Shown piece after piece: positions 16,167 through 24,578 of a stretch of 38,192 bases of DNA. The DNA lies in the NCBI GenBank assembly GCA_014804965.1, contig JAAUYU010000019.1:5897-44088 (forward strand), in the 5' to 3' direction. The notes beneath the pieces were generated by a model that was given only the letters and a program-made list of their open reading frames with translations, did not search any database and had not been told where the DNA came from. Origin of the DNA: Desulfovibrio sp. GTDB taxonomy: Bacteria; Desulfobacterota; Desulfovibrionia; Desulfovibrionales; Desulfovibrionaceae. A program made the translations under genes and the position numbers. The stretch's first letter is position 1, and every line of letters starts with the position of its first letter.

Positions 16167-16481
16167 ATGTATACCGCCCTCTCCATCATGATTTGCGGGA
16201 TGATCGCCGGACGCATCTTCCGCGGGCGCTTGCGGGCCGAGGCGCTCCGGCGCTGGATATTTCTCGCCATCATGCTCCTGCTCTTTCTCCTCGGCGTGGC
16301 CGTGGGCGGCAATGAGCGGCTCGTGCGCAACCTGCCCAGGCTCGGCGGCGCGGCGCTCACGCTCGCACTGGGGGCGCTCGGCGGCACGCTCGTCTGCGCG
16401 GCGCTGCTCGGGCCGCTTTTCAGGCGGGGACCGGGGCCGCAGCCACCAAACCCGCAGGACGGGAAGGATGGCGGCGCATGA
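16167..16481 (+). CDS. lysO: lysine exporter LysO, N-terminal part as a separate small membrane protein
   Basis: A 104-residue membrane protein with three hydrophobic segments (about 2-16, 29-47 and 60-83) and the typical start MYTALSIMICGMIAGRIFRGR followed by RRWIFLAIMLLLFLLG. This matches the N-terminal third of LysO (YbjE), the inner-membrane lysine exporter, which is a single protein of about 300 residues in E. coli. The remaining part is encoded by the next gene, which begins in the stop codon of this one (ATGA, 16478-16481), so the two products are probably made together and form one transporter. The last 15 residues are a Pro/Gly-rich cytoplasmic tail. Confidence 0.85.
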   Translation: MYTALSIMICGMIAGRIFRGRLRAEALRRWIFLAIMLLLFLLGVAVGGNERLVRNLPRLGGAALTLALGALGGTLVCAALLGPLFRRGPGPQPPNPQDGKDGGA

Positions 16482-17077
16482 GCGCGAGCCTGCCCATCCT
16501 CGGCTGCTTTGTGCTCGGGCTGCTTATGGCGCGCTTCGGCCTCGTGCCCGAGCTGCTGCTCGCGCATGACCCCACGCTCCCGGCCCTGTGGCTGCTCATG
16601 GCGCTGGTGGGCCTCTCGCTGGGGGCGGACCGCCGCCTCATGGAGATTTTGCGCTCGCTTCAGCCCCGCATCCTCCTGTTGCCGCTGGGCACGACCGTGG
16701 GCACCTTTGCGGGCTGTGCGCTGGTGGGCGTGTCCCTCGTCTACAGCCTCGCGGACTGCCTCGCCGTGGGCGCGGGCTTCGCCTATTATTCGCTTTCGTC
16801 CGTGTTCATCACCCAGTACCGCGGGGAGGAACTGGGCACGGTGGCGCTGCTCGCCAATATTTTCCGTGAGCTGTTCACGCTCATTTTCACCCCGGTGCTG
16901 GTGCGGCTCATGGGCGCGCCGGCGCCCATCATGTGCGGCGGGGCCTCGACCATGGACACCACGCTTCCGGGCATCACCCGCGCCGCCGGGACCTTGTGGA
17001 CTTTTCCGTCCATCGTCCACGCCATGATCCTCGACTTCAGCGTGCCCTTCTGGGTGACGCTGTTTTGCAGCCTGTGA
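16478..17077 (+). CDS. lysO: lysine exporter LysO, C-terminal membrane domain
   Basis: A 199-residue membrane protein with about five or six helices. It contains the LysO family core: LPALWLLMALVGLSLGADRR, ILLLPLGTTVGTFAGCALVG, LAVGAGFAYYSLSSVFITQ, GTVALLANIFRELFTLI and GGASTMDTTLPGITRAAG. The conserved acidic and small residues of the family are in these last two segments. It should export L-lysine (and toxic analogues) from the cytoplasm together with the small protein encoded just upstream. GGAAGG precedes the ATG and the ATGA overlap suggests coupling. It is convergent with the flavoprotein gene, whose stop is seven bases away, leaving no room for a terminator. Confidence 0.88.
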   Translation: MSASLPILGCFVLGLLMARFGLVPELLLAHDPTLPALWLLMALVGLSLGADRRLMEILRSLQPRILLLPLGTTVGTFAGCALVGVSLVYSLADCLAVGAGFAYYSLSSVFITQYRGEELGTVALLANIFRELFTLIFTPVLVRLMGAPAPIMCGGASTMDTTLPGITRAAGTLWTFPSIVHAMILDFSVPFWVTLFCSL

Positions 17078-17084
17078 GCGGAGT

Positions 17085-18452
17085 TCAGGCAAGGACCGCG
17101 CGCCCGGCGAGCAGGCCGCTGGCCCAGGCCCAGTGAAGATTATAGCCGCCGAGCCGCCCGGTGACATCGAGCAATTCACCCGTGATAAAAAGGCCCGGCA
17201 CAAGGCGGCTTTGCAGGGTTTCCGCATCCACCTCGGCGGTGTCCACGCCGCCGGAGCAGGCCTCGGCCTTGTCGAGGCCTTCCGTGCCCGTGGGCACGAC
17301 GGTGAGCGCGTGCAGGGCGGCGGCGATTTGGCGGCGATGCGGCCGCGAAAGCTCGGCCGCCTTGCGGGTGGCCAGCTCCGCGGGGAGCACGGCGTCGAGC
17401 AGGCGTTGCGGCAGGCGCTCGCGCAGGATACCGCGGGGCGTGCGGCCGCCTGCCCCGTCCAGCAGGGCCTCCACATCCTCGCCGGGGAGCAGGTCGAGCA
17501 CAAGGGCATCACCGTCGCGCCAGAAAAGGGACGCGCCGAGGATGAGCGGACCGCTCAGGCCCGTGTGGGTGAAGAGCAGGTCGTCCTCAAAGCTGCGCCG
17601 TGTGCCGTCCGCGCCCCCCACACCATTGGGGAGGCTGAGGCGCGCGGGAACGCTGATGCCCGCAAGCCCGCGCAGGGCCGCGCCCAGGGGCGTGGCCCCG
17701 GAGAGCCGGAGCGGCACGAGGGCCGGGCGCACGGGCGCGAGCCTGTGCCCGAGGCTTGCGGCCATGCGCCAGCCCGCGTGGGTGCCCCCGGCGCGGGGAA
17801 AGGCCGGGCTGCCGAGGGCGAGCACGAGGGCGCGGGCGCGCCAGGTGAGGCCGCCGCATTCCACGGCGAAGCCGCCCGCTTCCCGGTGGACGGCGCGTGC
17901 GTCGGCGCCGCAGACGAGGCGGCAGCCGGAGGCGGCGCAGTCCTCCTCCAGCGCGTGCACGAGGCGCAGGGCGGGCACGGTGAGGAAGAGGCGCCCGTGG
18001 TCGCGCTCCTCCACGGGGAGGCCCCAGGTCCGCATCCGGCGAAGCACGGCCTCCGGCGTGAGGGCCTCGAGTGCCGGGCGCAGGAAGTCCGGGCCCGAGC
18101 CGCAGAGATAGTCCTCTGGCGTGACGGAGCGGTTGCTGAAATTGGCCCTGCCGCCGCCGCTCACGGCGAGCTTGCGGCCGGGCCGCGGCCCGCGCTCGAG
18201 GAGGAGGACGCTCAGTCCCCGCCGCCCCGCCTCGGCCGCGCAGACGAGGCCGGAGGCGCCCGCGCCGAGCACGATAACGTCAAAGATGCCTGCGGCAGCG
18301 TCCGGGCCGCTGTCGGGCGCCGGGATGACCGGCCCCCGGTCCTCCCCGGCGCCAGCGGCAGGCCTTCGCGCCTCGGGCGCCTCCCGACGCGCCGGGGGCG
18401 CAGCACTGTTCCGCGGCCTTGCGCCGCGTCCTTTGCCGGAGTTTCGCGCCAT
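17085..18452 (-). CDS. HI0933/YhiN-family flavoprotein oxidoreductase
   Basis: A 455-residue flavoprotein of the BaiN/YhiN/HI0933 group, whose physiological substrates are mostly unknown. The FAD-binding Rossmann motif is [20 protein letters not shown] near residue 60. The family's [16 protein letters not shown] follows, then [23 protein letters not shown] and the C-terminal FAD contact [16 protein letters not shown]. The first 55 residues are Arg/Pro/Ala-rich and absent from usual members, but no alternative start codon occurs before the FAD motif. The ribosome site GAAGGAAGG fits the ATG at 18452 (or the one at 18458). This start codon overlaps that of the divergent hydrolase gene, so its promoter must lie inside that gene. 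Confidence 0.9.
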   Translation of the reverse strand: MARNSGKGRGARPRNSAAPPARREAPEARRPAAGAGEDRGPVIPAPDSGPDAAAGIFDVIVLGAGASGLVCAAEAGRRGLSVLLLERGPRPGRKLAVSGGGRANFSNRSVTPEDYLCGSGPDFLRPALEALTPEAVLRRMRTWGLPVEERDHGRLFLTVPALRLVHALEEDCAASGCRLVCGADARAVHREAGGFAVECGGLTWRARALVLALGSPAFPRAGGTHAGWRMAASLGHRLAPVRPALVPLRLSGATPLGAALRGLAGISVPARLSLPNGVGGADGTRRSFEDDLLFTHTGLSGPLILGASLFWRDGDALVLDLLPGEDVEALLDGAGGRTPRGILRERLPQRLLDAVLPAELATRKAAELSRPHRRQIAAALHALTVVPTGTEGLDKAEACSGGVDTAEVDAETLQSRLVPGLFITGELLDVTGRLGGYNLHWAWASGLLAGRAVLA

Positions 18453-19422
18453 GCCCATCCTTCCTTCTTCCTATAAAGCGCCGTGGTGGCTCAGGAACGG
18501 CCACGCGGGTAGCATCTGGCCCGTGCTCTTCCGGCCCGTGCCCCAGCCGGCCCCGGGCATGAAAGAGCCCGAGCGCATCCGCATCGGGACCGATGACGGC
18601 GATTTTCTCGACCTCGACCTCCACCGCCACGCGGGCGGGAAGGCGCGGGGCCTCGCCATCATTTCCCACGGGCTCGAGGGCAACAGCCGCCGCAAGTATA
18701 TCCTCGGCATGGTGCGGGCGCTGGCCCTGCGTGGCTTCGACTCGCTCGCGTGGAACATGCGCTCCTGCTCGGGCGAGAGCAACCGCACGGACCGCCTCTA
18801 CCACATGGGCGAGACCGGGGACCTCGCGGCCGTCATCCGCTATGCGGAAGCGCTGGACCTGCCGCTGGCGCTGGTGGGCTTCAGCCTCGGCGGCAACCAG
18901 GTGTGTCGCCATCTCGCCCGCGGGCCCGTGTCGCCGCTTTTGCGCGGGGCCGTGGCCGTCTCCGTGCCGTGCGACCTTACCACCGCCGCCGTCAGGATGG
19001 ACGCCCCCTCGTGCCGCCTCTACATGGCCTATTTCCTGCGCACCCTGCGCCGCAAGGTGCGTGAAAAGGCCGCGCGCTTCCCAGGGTATCCTTCGGCGGC
19101 GGGCGTGGAGCATATCCGCACCTTCGGCGTCTTTGACGAGCGCTTTACCGCCCCGGTCTACGGCTTCGCCTCGGCGGCCGACTACTGGGCGCAGAACAGC
19201 GTGCTGGCGGACCTTGACGGCATCACTACGTCGCTCTATCTGCTCCTCGCGGCGGACGACCCCTTTTGCACGCCCACCTGCTACCCGCGTGAGGCGGCGG
19301 CCAAAAATTCGCACCTGTATCTTGAGGTCGCGCCCCACGGCGGCCATGTGGGCTTTGCACAGGCCGGGGAATACTACAGCGAGGCCCGCGCGGGGGCCTT
19401 TCTGGAGCAGCTTTTCGACTGA
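18451..19422 (+). CDS. YheT-family alpha/beta hydrolase
   Basis: A 323-residue alpha/beta hydrolase of the YheT/ABHD1-3 group (COG0429), probable carboxylesterases of the cytoplasm. It opens with the family hallmark [33 protein letters not shown] forms the oxyanion region, and VGFSLGGNQ carries the nucleophile Ser145. The acid lies in [12 protein letters not shown] and the His in [10 protein letters not shown]. The ATG at 18451 follows a GGAG nine bases upstream. It overlaps the start codon of the divergent flavoprotein gene by two bases, so its promoter must lie within that gene. A hairpin with a T-run follows at 19451. Confidence 0.92.
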   Translation: MPILPSSYKAPWWLRNGHAGSIWPVLFRPVPQPAPGMKEPERIRIGTDDGDFLDLDLHRHAGGKARGLAIISHGLEGNSRRKYILGMVRALALRGFDSLAWNMRSCSGESNRTDRLYHMGETGDLAAVIRYAEALDLPLALVGFSLGGNQVCRHLARGPVSPLLRGAVAVSVPCDLTTAAVRMDAPSCRLYMAYFLRTLRRKVREKAARFPGYPSAAGVEHIRTFGVFDERFTAPVYGFASAADYWAQNSVLADLDGITTSLYLLLAADDPFCTPTCYPREAAAKNSHLYLEVAPHGGHVGFAQAGEYYSEARAGAFLEQLFD

Positions 19423-19450
19423 GCGGGCAGGCCCTACTGCCGGAGCGCAG

Positions 19451-19475
19451 AAAACGCGCGGGGGCCGCGGTTTTT
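19451..19475 (+). terminator. probable terminator after the hydrolase gene
   Basis: AAAACGCG pairs with CGCGGTTTT with one bulged G, around a GC-rich loop, and ends in five T. It is 29 bases past the stop at 19422. Confidence 0.6.
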
Positions 19476-19492
19476 GCTGGCAATTCGGCCCA

Positions 19493-19508
19493 TGTCAGTG
19501 TATTGACA
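19493..19508. promoter_or_regulatory. dyad TGTCA-N6-TGACA ahead of the sigma-54 activator gene
   Basis: TGTCAGTGTATTGACA is a perfect five-base dyad with a six-base spacer, the geometry of Crp/Fnr/CooA-type operators. Its right half also forms TTGACA, a perfect -35 hexamer, though no good -10 follows. It lies 66 bases before the chosen start at 19575. The regulator is unknown. Confidence 0.4.
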
Positions 19509-19574
19509 CCTGAAGAGCAGTCAAACGCCCGCAAGAGCGGCCAGCGGCCGCCCGGGGCCATGAGCAGGAAAGCC

Positions 19575-20660
19575 ATGGATCTCAACACCAGCGGCATCAT
19601 CGGCCAGAGCACCACGCTCGCCGAGGTCTTCAAGGTTCTCGGCAAGGTGGCCCCCACGGACAGCACCGTCCTTGTAACCGGAGAATCCGGCACCGGCAAG
19701 GAGCTTCTGGTGCGCGCGCTGCACGCCAACAGCAAGCGCGCGGACAAGCCCTTCGTGCCCATCAACTGCGGGGCCATCCCCAAGGAATTGCTGGAAAGCG
19801 AGCTTTTCGGGCACGAGAAAGGCGCCTTCACCCACGCCATCCGCTCCCGACCCGGGCGTTTCGAGCTCGCCGATGGCGGGACCATCTTCCTCGATGAAAT
19901 CGGCGAGATGGACCTGAGCCTCCAGGTCAAGATCCTGCGCGTGCTCCAGGAGAAGGAAATCGAGCGCGTGGGCGGCACGGGCAGCAAGAAGGTGGATGTG
20001 CGCGTGGTGGCGGCCACCAACCGCGACCTTGAGCGCGAAGTGGCGGAGGGACGCTTTCGCGAGGACCTCTATTACCGCCTCAACGTCATTCCCCTGCACC
20101 TCCCCCCCCTGCGCGAGCGCGGCGGCGACGTGCTGCTGCTCGCCGAGCATTTCCTCGAGGCGGACTGCAAGAAGAAGGAGCGGCCGCCGCTCACGCTTTC
20201 GCCGGATACGCGGCGCATCCTCTCCGCCTATTCCTGGCCCGGCAATGTGCGCGAGCTCGAGAACTTCATGGAGCGGCTGAGCATCCTCGTGGACGGCGAC
20301 ACGGTGATGCCCTCGGACCTCCCCGCCAAAATCCTTGATGAAGTGGGGGACCTTGCGGCGCTGCCCGAGCCGGAACCGCCCCTTGAAGTGCCGCTGATTT
20401 CGTCGGCCCCGGCCGAAGCAGCCGCGCCCGCGGGAGCACCTGCCGCCAGCGCGCCCGCCGCGCCGGGCGAATTTGTCTGGCCAACCCTCGCCGTGCTGGA
20501 AGCCCGTGGCATGAACCTCAAGGATTTTCTGGATACCGTGGAGGGGCGACTCATCGACGAGGCACTCACGCGCGCCGAGGGCGTCAAGAACCAGGCTGCC
20601 GAATACCTGGGCATCAAGCGGACCACGCTCATCGAAAAGCTCAAGAAGCGGGGAGCCTGA
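19575..20660 (+). CDS. sigma-54-dependent activator without a sensor domain, GAFTHA variant
   Basis: A 361-residue enhancer-binding protein consisting of an AAA+ domain from about residue 6 and a C-terminal Fis-type helix-turn-helix ([24 protein letters not shown]). Walker A is GESGTGKE (from residue 36), Walker B is [12 protein letters not shown], and the arginine-finger region [25 protein letters not shown] is intact. There is no receiver, GAF or PAS domain, so like PspF it would be controlled by another protein or by its own level. The loop that contacts sigma-54 reads GAFTHA (83-88) instead of GAFTGA. An Ala/Pro-rich linker separates the ATPase and DNA-binding parts. ATG 19575 has AGGAA upstream; ATG 19560 is the alternative. 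It probably controls the next gene. Confidence 0.92.
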   Translation: MDLNTSGIIGQSTTLAEVFKVLGKVAPTDSTVLVTGESGTGKELLVRALHANSKRADKPFVPINCGAIPKELLESELFGHEKGAFTHAIRSRPGRFELADGGTIFLDEIGEMDLSLQVKILRVLQEKEIERVGGTGSKKVDVRVVAATNRDLEREVAEGRFREDLYYRLNVIPLHLPPLRERGGDVLLLAEHFLEADCKKKERPPLTLSPDTRRILSAYSWPGNVRELENFMERLSILVDGDTVMPSDLPAKILDEVGDLAALPEPEPPLEVPLISSAPAEAAAPAGAPAASAPAAPGEFVWPTLAVLEARGMNLKDFLDTVEGRLIDEALTRAEGVKNQAAEYLGIKRTTLIEKLKKRGA

Positions 20661-20680
20661 GGCGCCCGCCCGGCGCCCCG

Positions 20681-20696
20681 TGGTATTTTTTTTGCA
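20681..20696 (+). promoter_or_regulatory. sigma-54 (-24/-12) promoter-like site before the repeat-protein gene
   Basis: TGGTATTTTTTTTGCA has GG (20682-20683) and GC (20694-20695) exactly 12 bases apart, with TTGCA intact and TGG(T)A at -24. It lies directly behind a sigma-54 activator gene. Caveats: it would start transcription near 20707, only 13 bases before the ATG, with the AGGA ribosome site at the very 5' end. The T-run with the GGCGCC hairpin (20661-20677) just upstream could instead be a terminator of the activator gene. Confidence 0.5.
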
Positions 20697-20719
20697 TTTT
20701 TCCGCGCAGGATACTGCAA

Positions 20720-23700
20720 ATGGCTGGTTTTTTCCGCTTCATCCCCATCGCGCATTTCGCGCTGTCCGCCCTGCTCGCGCTGGCTGTACTCGCGGCGTCC
20801 GCGCCGCACGCCTGGGCTGCCGCCGGGCCAGTCGGCCGCCAGACCATCCCCTTTTCACAGCTGAACAGCCTTGGCGGCAATGCCGGGGCTGAAACCGCGT
20901 GGCCCGAAGCCGCAGCCCCGGCCGAAAAACCGGGAGTGGTGGCGCGCGCCCTCGGCGCGGCCTCCGCGCAGGCGGCCACAGCCGGGGAAACCCCTTCGGG
21001 GCCGGACTCCCCGGCAGGGCCGCAGGACCTTGGCGGCAGGGGCGTCATGGATTCGCGGCAGGCCCTGCGCGGCAAGGTCAATGCCGGCGGCCCGGAAGAC
21101 TGGCCGGAAGAAAGTGGCCTTTCCACGACCACGGCCGATGTGCCCCGGAATACGGGCACGGCGGCGATGCCAGCGCCGCAGCCGAACGCCCCCCAGGCAC
21201 CGGGTGTGACCGGACAGGCTGCGCCCGCGCAGGGGGGCACCCCGGTGCAGCCACCTACTCCGGAGCAAGCTCCGACTTCTGCACAAGCTCCGGCGGCTGC
21301 GCAGGCTCCGGCCGCTGTTCAGTCTCCTGCCTCGGCGGCCGCGCCTTCAGTGGCTCCTCCTGCCCAGGCGATGCAGCCCACAGCCCGGCAGGCCCCGGAC
21401 GCCACATCGGCTGCGGCTCCTGCCCCCGGAGCGGCGCAAGGCCCCTCGGCGGCAGCCCCCCCCGGCTCCGTTCCCGCTCCGACAGCGGCCCAGGCCCCTG
21501 AAACAGCCCCTTCTCAGCCTCGCGCAGTCCGCAACGAAGGGCGGCAGGCCTCTGGCGCGGCAGCGCCCGGCACCGTGGGCCTGCCCCTGGGCGAAAAGGC
21601 CGCGCCGCCCGAGCCCGAGAAGCCGCGCGAAGTCATCTATGTGGACGAGCAGGGCAATCCCGTGCCGAAGCCGCCGGAGCCGGACAAGATGTTCGCCGCG
21701 GCCGAGGCGCTCATGGACGAGGGCAAGTATGACGAGGCGCTGCCCGCCTTCGAGGCCATCCGCCAGCTGCCCAATATTTCGCCCGAACTGCTGGAAAGGG
21801 TGCTCTACCGCATCAGCGACTGCCTCTGGGCGCGCTATGCCGACAATCCGCTGGCCGGTTTCGAGCCCATTGTCTCTTCCACCAACGAGGCCATGAACGC
21901 CAACCTGCGTTCACCGCGCGTGCCCGACGCCCTGCTGCGCCTCGGGCTCGCCAACGCCAATGTGGGCAATCTCGGCGAGGCGCAGGGCTATATCATCGCC
22001 CTTCTCCGGCGCTTCCCTGACTATCCCGGCGTGGCGCAGGGCCTCACCGCCCTCGGCGAGGCGCAGCTCAAGAACGGGCTCAACGCCGAGGCCGAGCAGT
22101 CCTTCGGCATCGTGCTCGACAAGTATCCCGAATCCTCGCAGCTTCAGGCCGCCTCGGTGGGCCTTGCGCGCGCCCTCGTCAACCAGGACAAGCATGACCG
22201 CGCCCAGGTCATCCTCGACTTTATCAGCAAGCGCTGGCCCCGCTACTACATCGAGGACCCGGAATTTCTCCTTCTCCAGGCGGGCAATGACGAAAAAATG
22301 GGGCGCCCGGACGCAGCCATGGACCTCAACTGGCTCTATATCAACCTCGACCCCAAGCGCCAGGGCAACGACAGTCTGCTGCTCAGGATGGGCGACACCT
22401 ATTTGCGGCAGGGCAACAAGCAGGCGGCGGAATTCATCTATAATGACCTCGTGCGCGACTTCCCGGACAGCCCGGCGGCCGTCACCGCGCGCCTCAGGCT
22501 GGCGGAAAAGGGCATCTACGAATCGCCCATCACCTATGACGAGATGACCCGTGTCTTTGCGCGCGGCAGCGAGCCGCCGCTGTGGCAGGTCTATTCGGAT
22601 CTGGCCGCCTCCTCCGACACCACGCCCGAGGCCGTGCTGGCGCGCCTCAAGCAGGCCATGTGGCTCTACTGGGACCGCCAGTATCCCGAAGCCATGGGCA
22701 AGGCCGCGGATTTCATCGACGCCTATCCCGAGCACCGCGACGTGCCGCAGGCGCGCGAACTCCTCTGGCAGGCCTTCAACAAGGAACTTGCCAATTCGCT
22801 CGCCGAGCAGAATTACGGCCGCATCCTCCTGCTCTGGAACGGCTTCCCGCTGGTGCGCGAGCGCTACGGCGAGGTGGACCCCCGGCTGCGCTACGCGCTG
22901 GCCCAGGGCTGGCTCGAGCGCGGCAACGAGGACAAGGCCTTCGGGCTCATGGCCGACTTCCTCAAGGGCCCCATGGACCCGGACTACGGCGAGGCCGCTT
23001 TCTCGCAGTTTTTCAACCACTACCTGAAAAACGGGGCCTGGGACAAGATCCTCGACCTCGGCAAGCTCGTGGAAGGCTGGAACCTTCAGCCGCAGTTGCG
23101 CAACCAGCTCGACTACGCGCTGGCGCTCTCCTCGCAGAACCTCAATCTCGGGGCGCCCGCGCTCGCCATGTGGCGGAAGCTCGCCGAGCGGACGGACATC
23201 CCCCTCTACCAGCAGGCCTACGCCACCTATTTCCTCGCGCGCGACGCCGAGGCGCGCAAGGACATCCGCAACGCTTACGAGACCAATCGCCGCGTCATCG
23301 AGCTCTTCACCCGGCTCCAGGACGAGCGCTCCGACAAGGCGGACCCGCAGCGCATCAAGGAGGCCACGGCGGCCCTGATGGACATTTGCGAGGTGGGCAA
23401 CCGCATCCCCGAGGCCCTGCAATGGGTGGAGCGCTACAATGCCTATGTGCCGCAGGATTCAGAGGAATATCCGGGCCTGCGCTTCCGCGAGGCGCGCCTC
23501 TACCGCAAGCTCGGGGACGCCTCGCGCGCCGAGGCGCTGCTGGAGGACATCGTGCGCCGCTTCCCGGATTCGCCCTTCGCCCAGGCGGCCGCGGCGGAAC
23601 TGCGCACCTTCGAGGTCTCGCGCGATTTGCAGCGCTTCATGCCCGGGCAGGCCAAGGAACAGAAGCAGGCCAGCGAGGGCACCACGGACGGGACGTGGAG

Positions 23701-23743
23701 CAGCTCAGGGCCGGCACGTCCGCAGGAAGGGGAGAATCGCTGA
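20720..23743 (+). CDS. large exported TPR-type repeat protein
   Basis: A 1007-residue protein with an N-terminal Sec signal peptide (hydrophobic to about residue 28, AHAWAAA-type cleavage). Residues 35-300 are low-complexity Pro/Ala/Gln/Ser, including a run of short APxAAQAP-like units from 21250 to 21520. From about 320 to the end it is a helical repeat region: KMFAAAEALMDEGKYDEALPAFEAI, LRLGLANANVGNLGEAQGYI, YLRQGNKQAAEFIYNDLVRDFPDSP and later similar units, each with the TPR alternation of small and aromatic residues. It ends in a polar tail. It is likely a periplasmic scaffold, perhaps wall- or outer-membrane-linked through the Pro-rich part, but no partner is known. AGGA precedes the ATG by eight bases. 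The gene probably depends on the activator upstream. Confidence 0.85.
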   Translation: MAGFFRFIPIAHFALSALLALAVLAASAPHAWAAAGPVGRQTIPFSQLNSLGGNAGAETAWPEAAAPAEKPGVVARALGAASAQAATAGETPSGPDSPAGPQDLGGRGVMDSRQALRGKVNAGGPEDWPEESGLSTTTADVPRNTGTAAMPAPQPNAPQAPGVTGQAAPAQGGTPVQPPTPEQAPTSAQAPAAAQAPAAVQSPASAAAPSVAPPAQAMQPTARQAPDATSAAAPAPGAAQGPSAAAPPGSVPAPTAAQAPETAPSQPRAVRNEGRQASGAAAPGTVGLPLGEKAAPPEPEKPREVIYVDEQGNPVPKPPEPDKMFAAAEALMDEGKYDEALPAFEAIRQLPNISPELLERVLYRISDCLWARYADNPLAGFEPIVSSTNEAMNANLRSPRVPDALLRLGLANANVGNLGEAQGYIIALLRRFPDYPGVAQGLTALGEAQLKNGLNAEAEQSFGIVLDKYPESSQLQAASVGLARALVNQDKHDRAQVILDFISKRWPRYYIEDPEFLLLQAGNDEKMGRPDAAMDLNWLYINLDPKRQGNDSLLLRMGDTYLRQGNKQAAEFIYNDLVRDFPDSPAAVTARLRLAEKGIYESPITYDEMTRVFARGSEPPLWQVYSDLAASSDTTPEAVLARLKQAMWLYWDRQYPEAMGKAADFIDAYPEHRDVPQARELLWQAFNKELANSLAEQNYGRILLLWNGFPLVRERYGEVDPRLRYALAQGWLERGNEDKAFGLMADFLKGPMDPDYGEAAFSQFFNHYLKNGAWDKILDLGKLVEGWNLQPQLRNQLDYALALSSQNLNLGAPALAMWRKLAERTDIPLYQQAYATYFLARDAEARKDIRNAYETNRRVIELFTRLQDERSDKADPQRIKEATAALMDICEVGNRIPEALQWVERYNAYVPQDSEEYPGLRFREARLYRKLGDASRAEALLEDIVRRFPDSPFAQAAAAELRTFEVSRDLQRFMPGQAKEQKQASEGTTDGTWSSSGPARPQEGENR

Positions 23744-23767
23744 GGAGGAGGCTGGGGATTTTTCCTC

Positions 23768-23787
23768 AGTCAGGCCGGAGGCTGACT
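23768..23787. terminator. hairpin between convergent genes
   Basis: AGTCA-G-GCC-GGA-GGC-TGACT folds with one bulged G between the repeat-protein stop and the ABC ATPase stop. No T-run follows, so termination is uncertain. Confidence 0.35.
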
Positions 23788-23791
23788 TCGG

Positions 23792-24550
23792 CTAGATGCT
23801 GACTTCGAGGATGCGCAGGCAGAAATCGCGGGTGCGTGTGCCCGCGCCGTCGGCGAGCAGTTGCGCGGGCGCGCCGCGCTCGATGATGCGGCCGCGCTCC
23901 ATGAAGAGGATCTCCGTGGCGAGCGCGCGTGCAAAATCCATCTGGTGCGTGGCCATGACCATGGTCATGCCCCCGGCCGCCAGGTCGCGGATGACGGCGA
24001 GCACCTCGCCCACCAGTTCCGGGTCCAGCGCGGAAGTGGGCTCGTCCAGCAACATGACCTTGGGGTCCATGGCAAGGGCGCGGGCAATGGCCACGCGCTG
24101 CTTCTGGCCGCCCGAAAGCTGTGCCGGATAGAGCAGGGCCCGCCGCGCGAGGCCTACGCGCGCGAGCTCGTCCAGCGCCCTTTCCCTGGCTTCCTTGCGC
24201 GACATGCCGCGCACCTTGCGCAGGGCGATGGCCACATTCTCTTCGGCCGTCAGGTGGTCGAAGAGGTTGAATTCCTGAAAGATCATGCCCACCTGGGCGC
24301 GGAAGGCGCAGAGCTTGCGCTTGTCGTCGCGCTCAAGCCGCCTGCCATCCAGCCATATCTCGCCGGTATCCGGCGGAATGAGGCAGTCGATGCACTGGAG
24401 CAGGGTGCTCTTGCCCGCGCCTGAGGGCCCGATGAGCACCATGAGCTCGCCCCGGCGCACGTCGAGGGAGCAGTCATCGAGAATGAGCTTGCCCCCCAGC
24501 CGCTTGGAGATGTGCTCCACCCGCAGCACGACGTCCTGATCTGCGCTCAT
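23792..24550 (-). CDS. polar amino-acid ABC importer, ATP-binding subunit
   Basis: A 252-residue ABC ATPase of the GlnQ/HisP group. It has Walker A GPSGAGKST (41-49), the Q-loop at GMIFQEFNLFDHLTAEEN, the signature LSGGQKQR (145-152), Walker B MLLDEPTSALDP (166-177) and the switch His in MATHQMDFAR. It powers uptake of a polar amino acid across the inner membrane, with the permease encoded 28 bases upstream and the binding protein before that. GAGGAA precedes the ATG at 24550; the frame extends further upstream into the permease gene, which is not used. A small direct repeat, GCTGACTTCG, occurs at 23781 and 23798 around the stop codon, without evident meaning. Confidence 0.95.
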   Translation of the reverse strand: MSADQDVVLRVEHISKRLGGKLILDDCSLDVRRGELMVLIGPSGAGKSTLLQCIDCLIPPDTGEIWLDGRRLERDDKRKLCAFRAQVGMIFQEFNLFDHLTAEENVAIALRKVRGMSRKEARERALDELARVGLARRALLYPAQLSGGQKQRVAIARALAMDPKVMLLDEPTSALDPELVGEVLAVIRDLAAGGMTMVMATHQMDFARALATEILFMERGRIIERGAPAQLLADGAGTRTRDFCLRILEVSI

Positions 24551-24578
24551 TGGCTTTCCTCTTCCTTGTGCGGGCCGC

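Noticed and set aside
21911-23422. Open frame of 503 codons on the minus strand
   Set aside because: Antisense shadow of the repeat-protein gene; composition typical of GC-rich antisense frames.
23781-23807. Direct repeat GCTGACTTCG at the end of the ABC ATPase gene
   Set aside because: Only ten bases, single pair, no mobile-element features; likely a local slippage duplication.
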